DNA from: Arcticibacterium luteifluviistationis
GTDB taxonomy: Bacteria > Bacteroidota > Bacteroidia > Cytophagales > Spirosomataceae
NCBI RefSeq assembly: GCF_003258705.1
Contig: NZ_CP029480.1
Location: forward strand, 3,906,001-3,970,000
DNA: 64,000 nt
Reading direction: 5' to 3'
The translations under genes were made by a program, and so were the position numbers. The notes under the pieces were generated by a model, which worked only from the letters and a program-made list of their open reading frames with translations, was not told where the DNA came from and did not search any database. The first letter of the stretch is position 1. Every line of letters begins with the position of its first letter. Positions 33,019-43,538 of the stretch are shown piece by piece.

Positions 33019-35682
33019 ATGCTTAAGAAAACCCTGCTCTGGTGTACATCAGGAATATTGTGCCTAACCATGTACTGGGTCACTTCCTGTAAAACACAAG
33101 AGACCGTAGACTATAGCACACAGATAAAGCCTATTCTTAATAAAAAGTGCATCGCCTGCCATGGCGGTGTCAAAAAACAAGGTGGTTGGTCTTTACTTTT
33201 TGAGGAAGAGGCCAAGGCCAAATTGAAATCAGGAAAATATGCGATTGTTCCGGGTGATGTAAAAGCCAGCGAAATGATTCGTCGTCTTACTTTGGAAGAC
33301 CCCGAAGAGCGAATGCCTTTTGAGCATGAAGCTTTACCAGATGAAGAAATAGAACTACTCAGTCAGTGGATTAAAGAAGGAGCCAAATGGGGAGAACACT
33401 GGGCTTACCAAAAAGTAGAAAAAGCGACAGTTCCTTCTACAGAAACGGATTGGGCAAAAAACGATATTGACCATTTTATTCTTCAAAAAGCGACGGAAAA
33501 TGGCCTTGAAATGTCTCCAGCCGCAAAGCCTGAAATATTGGCTAGAAGAGTTTCTTTAGACCTTATTGGTTTTCAAAAGGACTCTCCTACTAAAACGGAA
33601 TATTTGAAAAGTCCAACGCTTGCCAATTATGAAAAACTGGTAGACGAGCTATTGGCTTCTTCTCACTATGGTGAAAAATGGACTTCCATGTGGTTAGATT
33701 TAGCTAGATATGCCGACACCAAAGGCTACGAAAGAGATGCCGGAAGGAATATCTGGCGATACAGAGATTGGCTTATCAATGCTTTCAACGCCGATATGCC
33801 ATACGACCAGTTTTTGACCGAACAGCTAGCAGGAGATTTACTACCGAACCCTACGGAGGAACAATACATTGCCACGGCTTTTCATAGAAACACCATGACG
33901 AACGATGAGGGCGGCACGGACAATGAGGAGTTTCGTGTGGCGGCCGTTATGGATAGAGTAAACACCACTTGGGAGACCCTCATGGGCACTACCTTTGCCT
34001 GTGTGCAGTGCCATAGCCACCCTTATGACGGCTTTAAACATGAAGAATATTACCAATTCATGGGTTTCTTTAATAATACTCGTGATGTAGATTCCTATGA
34101 AGATTACCCTTGGATTCGTCATTTTGATTCGAAGCAGAAAGAAGAATTAAATCAATTGGCCGACAGGCTAAAACAAAAAACCAGTGAAGCGGAAACGCAA
34201 AAAATTGTTCGATTTATTAAAACACTTCAGCCCTCTATCGCTTCTTTGGAGTCTGACAATTTTGTGAATGCAGAGCTTAGTGACACCAAATGGCTAGCAA
34301 TGAGAAATAATTCGTCGGCTAGAATTCCGAATGTACCATGGAATGGCGTCAATAATCTGGTGATGAGTTACTCTTCAAGACTACCCGGAGGTAAACTTCT
34401 CTTTCATCAAGGCAGCCCAAAAGGTGCTGTTATTGGTCAAATGCTTTTGAAGCATAAATCGAAAGGTTGGGAGCTTACGGAAGTTAGCCTTGAACCAATA
34501 AATGAAACTGACGAGCTTTATATCACCTATTCAAACCCGAATCTTAAAGACAATTTGACCACGGGCGTTTCTTTCAATTTCTTTCATTTCACCAATACTT
34601 TCCCTGACAACAGCAGCAAGAAAGCCTACTGGGATTTGCTAAACGCCAAAACAGAAAATACGCCTATCATGGTTGATAATACTGTTTCCATGAGTCGTGA
34701 AACTAGAGTTTTTGAAAGAGGAAGTTGGCTTTCTTTAGGCGACCAAGTAAATCCTGGTACGCCTGCTTTACTAAATGAATTCTCTGAAGACTATCCAAAA
34801 AATAGGCTTGGCCTAGCTAAATGGATGACGGCAGAAGAAAATCCATTGACAGCCAGAACTATTGTAAATAGACTTTGGGAACAAATTTGGGGAATTGGTA
34901 TAGTGGAGACTTTAGAAGACTTAGGAACACAAGGAGAAACACCATCAAACCAAGCTCTTTTAGACCATTTGAGCTGGAAACTGATGCATGAATACGACTG
35001 GAAGCTGAAACCATTATTAAAGGAAATGGTCATGAGTGCGGCGTATAAACAAGACTCTAAACTGAGCCCAGAGAAAATTGAACGCGACCCAAGTAACAGA
35101 TGGATGGCAAGAGGGCCGAGAATAAGGCTGAGTGCCGAACAAATTCGTGACCAAGCACTGGCAGCCACCACCATATTAAACCCCAAAATGTATGGGCCTC
35201 CCGTAATGCCAACGCAGCCAGAGGGCATTTGGTTTTCGCCTTACAACGGTGCAAAATGGGTAGAAAGTGAAGGTGACGAAAAATACCGAAGAGCTCTTTA
35301 CACCTACTGGAAAAGAACCAGTGCCTATCCATCTATGCTGAATTTTGATGCTGTAGGCCGTGAAGTTTGTTCTTCTAGAAGAATAAGAACTAACACGCCA
35401 TTGCAGGCTCTCACCACCTTAAACGACGAAGCTTATATAGACATAGCCACACAAATGGCAGAACAAATAGGCTTTGAAAAACCTCAAGAAAACATAGCAA
35501 CAGCCTATAAAAACCTAACAGGAAGAACCATAAACGCTGAAAGAGCAAACGCCCTTTTAGAATTATACGAAACAGCCTTTAAAAGTTATCAAGAAAGCAA
35601 AGCGAATTTGCCTCAAAAGGATGCCATGATACTGGTATTTAGTGCTGTTTTAAACTTAGACGAAGTCTTAACCAAAAGCTAA
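33019..35682 (+). CDS. planctomycete-type cytochrome c, DUF1549/DUF1553 protein
   Basis: An 887-residue exported lipoprotein (lipobox WVTSC, Cys24). Residues 35-130 form a small cytochrome-like domain with the haem motif CIACH at 44-48. The middle is DUF1549 (YGEKWTSMWLDLARYADT, CVQCHSHPYDGFKHEEYYQF with a second CxxCH), and the C-terminal third is DUF1553 (NRLWEQIWGIGIVETLEDLG, RRIRTNTPLQALTTLND). This architecture abounds in Planctomycetes and occurs in Cytophagales, usually beside DUF1501 genes. Biochemistry is unknown; electron transfer during oxidation of sugars is one idea. Its stop shares one base with the next ATG. Confidence 0.88.
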   Translation: MLKKTLLWCTSGILCLTMYWVTSCKTQETVDYSTQIKPILNKKCIACHGGVKKQGGWSLLFEEEAKAKLKSGKYAIVPGDVKASEMIRRLTLEDPEERMPFEHEALPDEEIELLSQWIKEGAKWGEHWAYQKVEKATVPSTETDWAKNDIDHFILQKATENGLEMSPAAKPEILARRVSLDLIGFQKDSPTKTEYLKSPTLANYEKLVDELLASSHYGEKWTSMWLDLARYADTKGYERDAGRNIWRYRDWLINAFNADMPYDQFLTEQLAGDLLPNPTEEQYIATAFHRNTMTNDEGGTDNEEFRVAAVMDRVNTTWETLMGTTFACVQCHSHPYDGFKHEEYYQFMGFFNNTRDVDSYEDYPWIRHFDSKQKEELNQLADRLKQKTSEAETQKIVRFIKTLQPSIASLESDNFVNAELSDTKWLAMRNNSSARIPNVPWNGVNNLVMSYSSRLPGGKLLFHQGSPKGAVIGQMLLKHKSKGWELTEVSLEPINETDELYITYSNPNLKDNLTTGVSFNFFHFTNTFPDNSSKKAYWDLLNAKTENTPIMVDNTVSMSRETRVFERGSWLSLGDQVNPGTPALLNEFSEDYPKNRLGLAKWMTAEENPLTARTIVNRLWEQIWGIGIVETLEDLGTQGETPSNQALLDHLSWKLMHEYDWKLKPLLKEMVMSAAYKQDSKLSPEKIERDPSNRWMARGPRIRLSAEQIRDQALAATTILNPKMYGPPVMPTQPEGIWFSPYNGAKWVESEGDEKYRRALYTYWKRTSAYPSMLNFDAVGREVCSSRRIRTNTPLQALTTLNDEAYIDIATQMAEQIGFEKPQENIATAYKNLTGRTINAERANALLELYETAFKSYQESKANLPQKDAMILVFSAVLNLDEVLTKS

Positions 35683-37181
35683 TGAGCCATAATAACGAAA
35701 GAATATTTAGAGAGGCCGTTCAAAAGAAATTGTTGAACCATACCCGACGAAATTTCCTGAAAGAATCTTTTATGGGCTTGGGCGGATTGGCCATGGGTTC
35801 TATGTTAAGTTCTTGTGGCAGTTCTCCTGAAAAAGTAGCACAAAACTTCTTTGACCCAGCTAATCCTTTGGCAGCTAGAGCACCACATTTTGCACCAAAA
35901 GCAAAGTCGGTTATTTACCTCCACATGGCAGGAGCCCCATCTCAGCTAGAGCTTTTTGATTTTAAACCTGAGCTTCAAAAAATGGATGGTCAGGACTGTC
36001 CACCATCATTTTTAGAGGGTAAGAAGTTTGCGTTTATACGTGGTGTACCTAAAATGCTTGGGCCTCAGGCCACCTTTAATAGATATGGCGAAAGTGGAAA
36101 TTATGTGAGTAATTACCTCCCACATTTTCAGTCGGTGGTAGACGAGGTGAGTTTCTTAAAAGCCGTAACCACAGACCAGTTTAATCATGCTCCTGCTCAA
36201 TTATTGATGCAAACCGGAAGTGCCAGACTAGGAAGACCAAGCATGGGCTCGTGGGTAACTTATGGGCTTGGAACAGAAAACTCAGATTTGCCTGCCTATG
36301 TGGTTTTAACCTCTGGCGGAAGTAATCCTGATGCAGGAAAAAGTATTTGGGGAAGTGGTTTTTTACCTTCTGTTTATCAAGGCGTGCAGTGCCGTTCGGT
36401 AGGCGACCCAATTTTGTTTCTTGACAATCCTGAAAATGTAAGTAGTGATTTAAGAAAAGCTTCCATAGATGCTATTAACAAGGTAAATCAAAAGGAATTT
36501 GAGGAATATGGCGACCCAGAAACACTAAGTAGAATTAGCCAATATGAAATGGCTTTTAGAATGCAGACCTCTGTGCCCGAAGTCATGAATATTAATGACG
36601 AACCTGCCTACATTCATGAAATGTATGGTACAAAACCGGGTGAAGGTGCTTTTGCTAACAATGCTCTTTTGGCCAGAAAATTGGTGGAAAAAGGCGTTCG
36701 TTTTGTTCAGTTATTTGACTGGGGATGGGATACCCACGGCACCAGCGAAGGCGGCTCCATAGATGTGGGTTTGGTGAATAAATGCCGCCAAACAGACAAA
36801 GCCGTTACAGCACTTTTATTAGACTTAAAACAGCGTGGGCTTTTAGAAGAAACCCTAGTGGTTTGGGGCGGAGAGTTTGGAAGAACGCCCATGGCAGAGA
36901 ACAGAGAAGGAAAACCAAACGCTTTTAAAGGACGTGACCACCATGCAGAAGCCTTCACGATGTGGATGGCAGGCGGTGGCATCAAAAAAGGAGCGAGTTA
37001 TGGCGAAACTGACGAAATAGGCTATGGTGCCTTAAGCGGCAAAGTGAGCCCATTTGACATACAGGCCACCATACTTAACCAATTAGGTTTTGACCACGAA
37101 AAATTAACGTACGATTTTCAAGGCAGGCCATTCCGACTAACGGATGTGGAAGGGCATGTCATAAAAGATATAATAGCTTAA
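35682..37181 (+). CDS. DUF1501 family secreted protein
   Basis: A 499-residue protein with a twin-arginine-like start (TRRNFLKESFMGLGGLAMG) ending in a lipobox-like LSSCG. DUF1501 belongs to the alkaline phosphatase/sulfatase-like superfamily; here VIYLHMAGAPSQLELFDFKPE, FDWGWDTHGTSEGG and VVWGGEFGRTPMAENREGKPN with GRDHH carry the likely metal-binding Asp and His residues. It is translated with the preceding DUF1553 protein (shared A of TAATG), a constant partnership across genomes. Enzymatic activity has not been established. Confidence 0.87.
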   Translation: MSHNNERIFREAVQKKLLNHTRRNFLKESFMGLGGLAMGSMLSSCGSSPEKVAQNFFDPANPLAARAPHFAPKAKSVIYLHMAGAPSQLELFDFKPELQKMDGQDCPPSFLEGKKFAFIRGVPKMLGPQATFNRYGESGNYVSNYLPHFQSVVDEVSFLKAVTTDQFNHAPAQLLMQTGSARLGRPSMGSWVTYGLGTENSDLPAYVVLTSGGSNPDAGKSIWGSGFLPSVYQGVQCRSVGDPILFLDNPENVSSDLRKASIDAINKVNQKEFEEYGDPETLSRISQYEMAFRMQTSVPEVMNINDEPAYIHEMYGTKPGEGAFANNALLARKLVEKGVRFVQLFDWGWDTHGTSEGGSIDVGLVNKCRQTDKAVTALLLDLKQRGLLEETLVVWGGEFGRTPMAENREGKPNAFKGRDHHAEAFTMWMAGGGIKKGASYGETDEIGYGALSGKVSPFDIQATILNQLGFDHEKLTYDFQGRPFRLTDVEGHVIKDIIA

Positions 37182-37183
37182 GA

Positions 37184-38563
37184 ATGAGTCAGCTTTTTGG
37201 TCAATTTCACCCGCTCATTCTCCATTTGCCTATCGGAATCTGGACTATAGCCTATTTATTTAAATGGCTTTCTCTGAAAAATAAGGAGTCGGTTTTTGAG
37301 AAAACACTGCCTGTTTTACTTCTTGTCATTTTTATCAGCTCGTTTTCCACCTCGCTTAGTGGCTATCTTTTATCGCTCTCTGGGGCTTATGAAGAAGAAC
37401 TTGTCAATAATCATAAACTAGCAGGAATAGCCCTAACCATAATTTCGGGCGTGCTTTACTGGCTTATTAAGAAGGATATATCACTAAAGTTTCAGCATGG
37501 ACTATGGATAGCCTCCGCTCCTATTCTTTTCATTACGGGACACTGGGGCGGAAGCCTTACGCATGGAGAAGATTATCTTAGTTTTAGCAATAAAACGTAT
37601 GAGAAACCCATCATTGATAACATTGATGATGCACTGGTTTATACGGATGTAATAGAACCCATTTTTGCAGAAAAATGCTGGGCCTGTCATTCGGCTAAAA
37701 AACAAAAAGGAGAGCTTAGACTCGATGGAGAAAAATGGATTCTAAAAGGTGGAGAAACGGGAGATTTGCTAATTCCGCACAAAAGTACCGACAGCGACCT
37801 ATATCAAAGATTAGTGATGGATACCAGTGATGACGACCACATGCCTCCTTCTAGAAAACCTCAACTAAGCGAAGATGAAGTGAAGCTGGTAGCTTGGTGG
37901 ATAGATGCGGGCGTTTCGTTTGACAAAAAAGTGAATGAGTTAGAGCAAAGCCCAGAAATCAAATCCATTTTAAAGCGATTAGCAAATAAGGAAACGGAAG
38001 TCAGTGTCTCTGATTTACCTGAGACAGAAATTAAAGCTGCCAATGACGCGACACTTGAAATGATTAAGGAAAGCCGTATCACTATTTTACCTGTGGCACA
38101 AAACTCAAATTACCTTACGGTCAATTTATTAGGAAAAACAATAGCAGATAGCGTTTGGCAAAGCTTAGAAAGTGTTTCTGAAAATATAGTTTCTATGAAA
38201 GCGGCAGGGACAAATTTCACTCCTGAAAGATGGAATTCTTTAGCTGGCTTTAAAAACCTAAGAACCCTAGATATTAGTGGAACCAATGTGGATAATGATG
38301 CTTTAAAAAGCATAGCTCAGTTGGCTGAGTTACGCGTACTAAATCTTAACAATACTAAGATTACAGAAGCAGGATTGGAGCAACTTAAACCTCTACAAAA
38401 GCTCCGAAGTCTTTATCTTTTCCGAACGGAAATTAACCTAAACAAATGGGAAAGCATTCAATCTCTTTTTCCAAATACCGTTTTAGATACAGGAAACTAT
38501 CAAGTTCCTACCTTGAAGTCTGACACCACTATTTTCCGTAAGGAAGATTTGGTTGAAAATTAA
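37184..38563 (+). CDS. membrane cytochrome c with leucine-rich-repeat tail
   Basis: A 459-residue protein with three parts. Residues 1-125 hold four membrane helices of the DUF2231 type, starting FHPLILHLPIGIW with histidines at the membrane face. A cytochrome domain follows with haem motif CWACH at 165-169 and DDDHMPPSRKPQLS carrying the axial Met. From about residue 330 leucine-rich repeats appear (LRTLDISGTNVDNDALKSI, LRVLNLNNTKITEAGLEQL). It is 2 bases after the DUF1501 gene and probably anchors the complex to the membrane and passes electrons to the respiratory chain, which is inference. Confidence 0.85.
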   Translation: MSQLFGQFHPLILHLPIGIWTIAYLFKWLSLKNKESVFEKTLPVLLLVIFISSFSTSLSGYLLSLSGAYEEELVNNHKLAGIALTIISGVLYWLIKKDISLKFQHGLWIASAPILFITGHWGGSLTHGEDYLSFSNKTYEKPIIDNIDDALVYTDVIEPIFAEKCWACHSAKKQKGELRLDGEKWILKGGETGDLLIPHKSTDSDLYQRLVMDTSDDDHMPPSRKPQLSEDEVKLVAWWIDAGVSFDKKVNELEQSPEIKSILKRLANKETEVSVSDLPETEIKAANDATLEMIKESRITILPVAQNSNYLTVNLLGKTIADSVWQSLESVSENIVSMKAAGTNFTPERWNSLAGFKNLRTLDISGTNVDNDALKSIAQLAELRVLNLNNTKITEAGLEQLKPLQKLRSLYLFRTEINLNKWESIQSLFPNTVLDTGNYQVPTLKSDTTIFRKEDLVEN

Positions 38564-38571
38564 GCATGAAA

Positions 38572-38602
38572 AAAGGCCAACCGATAATCGATTGACCTTT
38601 TT
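38572..38602. terminator. Two-way terminator between the cytochrome gene and susD
   Basis: Imperfect hairpin with A-run and GG on one side and CC and T-run on the other around CGATAATCG, lying between converging stops at 38563 and 38621. Confidence 0.65.
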
Positions 38603-38620
38603 TCCTTTTCTTTATATAGA

Positions 38621-40291
38621 CTAGTAATTGGCGTTTTGAACCACCTCTTTGTCTTTGGTATTATCTAAATACTCTTGCGGAATAGGGAAATACTCGTTTT
38701 TCCCTTGTACGAAGTTGGCATTTGTTAAATGCGTTCTTCTTGTTTTTTCTACCGCTAGGTAATCATTGATAACCTTATCTGCCACACCCCAACGAACCAA
38801 ATTGAAGAATCTATGACCTTCCATAGCTAGCTCTAATCTAGTTTCTGTTCTTACCGCTGCTCTGGCTGTTTCTGCATTTGTCCATGCTGTTTCATACGTA
38901 GAAATAGTATATTGACCAGCATCGGCCGAGCCGTCTAAGGTTTTGACATAAGTAGAGTTTTTAGCACGCTCACGAATCTGATTTACCAGAGTTCTTGCCT
39001 CCTCTAATTTACCCAATTCCACCGCAGCTTCAGCTCTCCATAAAATCACCTCAGCATATCTTATCACGTAGTAATTCATGGCATTTACATAAGGCCAAAC
39101 TAAAGTATGGAAAGGCGATTTAGCAGAAACGATTCTCTTTTTAGGAGAAAACTCACCGTAGGTAGACAAATCTCTCGCCCAGTTTTCTTCATAGTTTACG
39201 CCTAAGTCTTTGTAAGGAACTCCAGGACGAGCAATAGTGATGTCTAACCTTGGGTCTACTTTATCTTCCGCCGTTAAGTTTACATTGCTTTCTGCTGGAA
39301 GCCCTGCTTCGCTTACTTTATAAGCATTTACCAAATTCTGAGATGGTCTGTGAAAACCGTATTGCGAATAAAAAGGTCCACCCGGTGCGGTCAAACGGTC
39401 GCCAATGCTTCCATTATAATTACTCGGCTGGCCATCTAAAACAGAATATTGCACCGCAAAAACTATCTCTTCGCTATTATCATTTTCTGGAAGGAATACA
39501 TTTTGAAAATCTGGCAATAGAGCATAACTTCCTCCCATTACTTCTGAAGTCAAATCATATACTTTTTGCCAATCATTTTGAAACAATGCCGTTTTAGCTA
39601 AATAAGCTTTTGCGGCAGCTTTAGTAGGTCTACCCAGTTCAGACTGCGTCTCTGGCAATCCGCTGATAGCTAACTCAAAATCCTTTTCAATTTTATCCCA
39701 AAGCTGTTCCGAAGTAAACTCCACGTTAGACTTTGCATAGTCTTCTGCCGTTTCAGCAGTCTCGTCTATGTAAGGAATTTGGTTATACGTCTTCTTCAAT
39801 TCGAAATAATAGTGACCACGAAGAAAGTGCAACTCGGCAGTACGCTGAGCTTTTAATGTAGCATCAAATTCTACTGAATTATTAAGCAACTTCATGGCTT
39901 CATTACTACGCTTTACACCTTCATACAAAGCCATCCATTTACGTTTTATGTCAAATGTAGTAGCTGTAGTATTGAAAATTTCCATCTGGTGAATGTTGTT
40001 TTGGTCACCAGTACCTCCACCACCTTTATAACTATCGTCAGACACTACATCACCAAAACTCCAGTTTGAAGCGGGTGAGTTATAAGCATTACTTGCTCCG
40101 TCTATTTGACCATTTAGTACACTGTAAGCAGAAACTATTGCTCGTTCTACATTCTCTGCTTTAGTTATTTCAGACGGAGAAACTTCTCCGTAAGGCACCT
40201 CCGTTAAGAAGTCTTCGCTACACGAAATACTTAGGGCTGCCAAAGAAAAAAGGCTAGCCGTTTTTATTAAATTCTTAATCTTAAAAGTCAT
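38621..40291 (-). CDS. SusD/RagB-family nutrient-binding lipoprotein
   Basis: A 556-residue outer-membrane lipoprotein (lipobox LSISC, Cys24). SusD proteins cap the SusC channel and bind glycans. The N-terminal TPR-like helices appear in AIVSAYSVLN and KRSNEAMKLLNNS, LRGHYYFELKKTYNQIPYID is the standard block, and the C-terminal RLELAMEGHRFFNLVRWG plus FPIPQEYLDN are diagnostic. It lies 12 bases after susC. The glycan cannot be read from sequence; the downstream LacI, KDPGal-type kinase and aldolase point to an acidic or galactose-derived sugar. Confidence 0.93.
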   Translation of the reverse strand: MTFKIKNLIKTASLFSLAALSISCSEDFLTEVPYGEVSPSEITKAENVERAIVSAYSVLNGQIDGASNAYNSPASNWSFGDVVSDDSYKGGGGTGDQNNIHQMEIFNTTATTFDIKRKWMALYEGVKRSNEAMKLLNNSVEFDATLKAQRTAELHFLRGHYYFELKKTYNQIPYIDETAETAEDYAKSNVEFTSEQLWDKIEKDFELAISGLPETQSELGRPTKAAAKAYLAKTALFQNDWQKVYDLTSEVMGGSYALLPDFQNVFLPENDNSEEIVFAVQYSVLDGQPSNYNGSIGDRLTAPGGPFYSQYGFHRPSQNLVNAYKVSEAGLPAESNVNLTAEDKVDPRLDITIARPGVPYKDLGVNYEENWARDLSTYGEFSPKKRIVSAKSPFHTLVWPYVNAMNYYVIRYAEVILWRAEAAVELGKLEEARTLVNQIRERAKNSTYVKTLDGSADAGQYTISTYETAWTNAETARAAVRTETRLELAMEGHRFFNLVRWGVADKVINDYLAVEKTRRTHLTNANFVQGKNEYFPIPQEYLDNTKDKEVVQNANY

Positions 40292-40303
40292 TTTTTCTGT
40301 TTG

Positions 40304-43300
40304 TTAGAAGTTCAAATTACAACCTAGCATGATGGTTCTTGATGGAGGATAAAGCCCTCTATCTACTCCGATATCCAAGTTTCTATTACTAGAAGAATAG
40401 CTCTGAAGTCCAATCTGAGGATTAAGACCAGTGTACTTTGTAATAGTGAATACATTGCTCATTTGCGTGTAAATTCTAAGGCTTGCACCTTTTATTTTAG
40501 CTGCAGGAAGCGTGTATCCTAATTGAAGGTTATTAAGCTTTAAGTAAGAGCCATCTTCTATGAAATAAGAAGAAGGTCTAATATTATTATTCGGGTCATC
40601 CAAAGAAAGTCTTGGAATAGTAGCATCCACATTGCTCTCTGTCCATGCATCTAAAACGCCCGCATCTTTGTTATAAGCTGCTTGGTTAAAAAACTCTCCG
40701 TTAAACTTGGTCAAATTATAGATATCATTACCCAAACTTGCATTGAAGAAAAGACCTAAATCAAAGTCTTTATAATCGAAGTTTAAGTTCAATCCTAATA
40801 AAACAGATGGATGTGGCGTGCCAATGTAGGTTCTATCCTTATCGTCTAAAACGCCGTCATTGTTCACATCTTTGAAACGAATATCTCCAGGAACTGCGTT
40901 TGGCTGAATGCTATGACTTTCTACTTCACCAGTATTTTTGAAAAGACCATCTGCTTGGTAGCCAAAGAATGCACCTATTGGCTGACCTACGGTACTTCTA
41001 GTAACCTCTTGGTCAAAGTTTACAGAGTGAAGTGCCGAACTAGGAATACCTAAATAAGTAACATTATTAAGCTCTGTCAATTCGTTTTTCAAGCCTGTTA
41101 AATTGAATCCAACGCTATAGCCTAAATCGTCTATTTGGTCCGCATAGCTCAAGTCAATTTCAATACCATGGTTTCTCATTTTACCATCGTTAATCCACTG
41201 ACCGTCGTTAGTTCCACCATAGGTCAATGGCACAGAGTTATACACCAAAATGTCTTTCGTTACCTTGTCAAAATAGTCGGCAGTAATGTTCAATTTGTCA
41301 TTAAAGAATCCTAAATCCACTCCAATAGAAAGCTGATTTGTAGTTTCCCATTTTAGATTAGCGTTAGGAACTCTAGACTGCGTCAAACCTGAGTAAACAG
41401 ACCCCTGAGAACCGTCAAGAGCGTAATCTGAGTTAGCATTATTGTTTGTATAACTATCCACAGTGGCATAAGAAGAGATGCTCTGATTTCCTGTTTGGCC
41501 CCAGCTACCTCTCAATAAGAAAGAAGTGAAGGTGTTACCAAAGTCAAAGAAAGCTTCTCTGTCTAATCTCCAACCAGCAGAGAATGCTGGGAACGTACCG
41601 TATTTATTATTTGCCAATCTTGAAGTACCGTCTCTTCTTACTGTAGCACTAAAAAGGTATTTCAAATCGTAGTTATAGTTAACTCTTCCGAAGTAAGAGT
41701 TCAATGCCCAGCTACTTGCAGAACCTGAGTTCAACTGATTTTCAGAACCAAAAGAAAGATACTTGAAGCTATCGTCTTCGTATGCGAAAGTACTTCTAGA
41801 AGCAGAAAAACTCTCTCCGTAATATTTGATGGCTTCTTGACCTAGCAAGGCGTCAAAGTTATGTTTTCCAAAAGCATTGTTATAAGTCAATGTATTTGAA
41901 AAAGTAGACTGATAGTTGAAGCTGTTTGATGTGCTCAGAGAGTTGGTATTATTGCTTGCCAAAATCTCATCATATATCGGAGAAAAGCTTCTGATGTTAT
42001 AATTCTGAAAATCTAAACCGATAACAGATTTAAATACAAAATTGTCAACATTGACACTTGCAAAAGCACTACCAAGAGCTTGAATTCTTTTTTGATTATT
42101 TCCTTTACCTCTATCTAAAGAACCTAATGGATTTGAGATGTCATTTAAAGGATTACCAGCAAAATCACCATTGGTGTTTTTAACAGGAACTATTGATGGA
42201 AATTTGTAGGCATTGTAAATGATACTACCCAATGCACTGTTTGTTCCTACAGAAACTTGGTCTCTGTAAGAAAGACCTAAATTTTCTCCAATAGTTAAGA
42301 AGTTGGTCAACTTATAGGTAGAGTTAAACCTAGCTGAGTAACGCTCAAAACCAGTATTCTTAATGATACCTTCTTGATTAAAATAACCTAAACTCAATGA
42401 GTTTTGAGTTCTTTCTCCACCTTTTAAAAGAGTAACATTATAAGAATGAATAGGTGCCGTTTGCATTATTTCTTTTACCCAGTCCACATCTGCACTAGGA
42501 ATAGTTTGAGCAGCATCTAAGAAAGCAGGTATAGTAGGATTGTTTGGGTCGTTACCATAAATATCACTTGCCGGAACCTGACCGTCGTTCTTAGTGGCTT
42601 GCCATAGTGCATCGCCATACTCCTGAGCATTAAGCATTCTTGGCTGATTAAATGGGGCCTGTACACCAGAATAAGCATCTAAACTCACTTTGAAGCCATC
42701 TTTGGTTCCACCAGTTTTTGTAGTAATAATTACCACACCATTTGCCGCTCTAGAACCGTAAACAGAAGCAGAAGCCGCATCTTTTAACACCTGCATAGTA
42801 GCAATATCATTAGGATTAATGCTATTCATACCATTAGAAACAGGAATACCATCCACAATCACCAAAGGATCGTTATCATTAATAGTACTGAAACCTCTTA
42901 CCCTTAAAGAAGCTCCACCACCAGGAATGTTATCACTCATCACCTGTACACCAGGAAGTCTACCATCCAACATTTCCACCACGTTAGATTTTGGCAAAGC
43001 TTTAATATCATCTGGATCAATAGACGCTACAGCTGCAGTAATGTTTCTTCTACTTTCTGTACCGTAACCTACCACCACAAATTCCTCTAAAGCCTGTGTA
43101 TCTGGAAGTAAAGCTACTTTGATATTTGACTGATTACCCACCAACACTTCTTGACTAAGGTAACCCACAAAAGAAAAAACCAAGACTGTGTTTTGATTCT
43201 CAACATTTAAAGAAAAGGCTCCGTCTCCGTCAGAAATAGTACCAACAGATGTTCCTTTTATCACTACAGAAACACCTGGCATTGGTGAACCTGTTTCATC

Positions 43301-43435
43301 ACTAACCGTTCCTTTTAATGCTCGCACATCTAAAGTAAACGGCTCTCCCGCAAAAGCATGTTGCTCTAAGAATAAACAACTCAAAACTGTGAATCCAATT
43401 ATGAATTTCAGTTTTACCACGTAATTTTTAAGCAT
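40304..43435 (-). CDS. SusC/RagA-family TonB-dependent transporter
   Basis: A 1043-residue outer-membrane barrel. A signal peptide ends near FAGEP. A carboxypeptidase-D-like domain follows (KGTVSDETGSPMPGVSVVIKG), then the plug with the family motif VVGYGTESRRNITAAVASI, LPGVQVMSDNIPGGGASLRVR and GVVIITTKTGG, and a long C-terminal barrel ending in NLNF. It uses TonB energy to import oligosaccharides captured by SusD. The ATG at 43435 is preferred because the longer start at 43474 adds residues before the signal. Two near-identical TGGCGTTT repeats lie about 105-140 bases upstream. Confidence 0.94.
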   Translation of the reverse strand: MLKNYVVKLKFIIGFTVLSCLFLEQHAFAGEPFTLDVRALKGTVSDETGSPMPGVSVVIKGTSVGTISDGDGAFSLNVENQNTVLVFSFVGYLSQEVLVGNQSNIKVALLPDTQALEEFVVVGYGTESRRNITAAVASIDPDDIKALPKSNVVEMLDGRLPGVQVMSDNIPGGGASLRVRGFSTINDNDPLVIVDGIPVSNGMNSINPNDIATMQVLKDAASASVYGSRAANGVVIITTKTGGTKDGFKVSLDAYSGVQAPFNQPRMLNAQEYGDALWQATKNDGQVPASDIYGNDPNNPTIPAFLDAAQTIPSADVDWVKEIMQTAPIHSYNVTLLKGGERTQNSLSLGYFNQEGIIKNTGFERYSARFNSTYKLTNFLTIGENLGLSYRDQVSVGTNSALGSIIYNAYKFPSIVPVKNTNGDFAGNPLNDISNPLGSLDRGKGNNQKRIQALGSAFASVNVDNFVFKSVIGLDFQNYNIRSFSPIYDEILASNNTNSLSTSNSFNYQSTFSNTLTYNNAFGKHNFDALLGQEAIKYYGESFSASRSTFAYEDDSFKYLSFGSENQLNSGSASSWALNSYFGRVNYNYDLKYLFSATVRRDGTSRLANNKYGTFPAFSAGWRLDREAFFDFGNTFTSFLLRGSWGQTGNQSISSYATVDSYTNNNANSDYALDGSQGSVYSGLTQSRVPNANLKWETTNQLSIGVDLGFFNDKLNITADYFDKVTKDILVYNSVPLTYGGTNDGQWINDGKMRNHGIEIDLSYADQIDDLGYSVGFNLTGLKNELTELNNVTYLGIPSSALHSVNFDQEVTRSTVGQPIGAFFGYQADGLFKNTGEVESHSIQPNAVPGDIRFKDVNNDGVLDDKDRTYIGTPHPSVLLGLNLNFDYKDFDLGLFFNASLGNDIYNLTKFNGEFFNQAAYNKDAGVLDAWTESNVDATIPRLSLDDPNNNIRPSSYFIEDGSYLKLNNLQLGYTLPAAKIKGASLRIYTQMSNVFTITKYTGLNPQIGLQSYSSSNRNLDIGVDRGLYPPSRTIMLGCNLNF

Positions 43436-43538
43436 AGAATTAAAGTGTATTAATTGATTTCGTTCAAGCCGCAAAAGAACGATTCACTTATTACCTTTTT
43501 GTGTGCTAAATATTAAGCTATGGTTAAGAAAGCAATTT

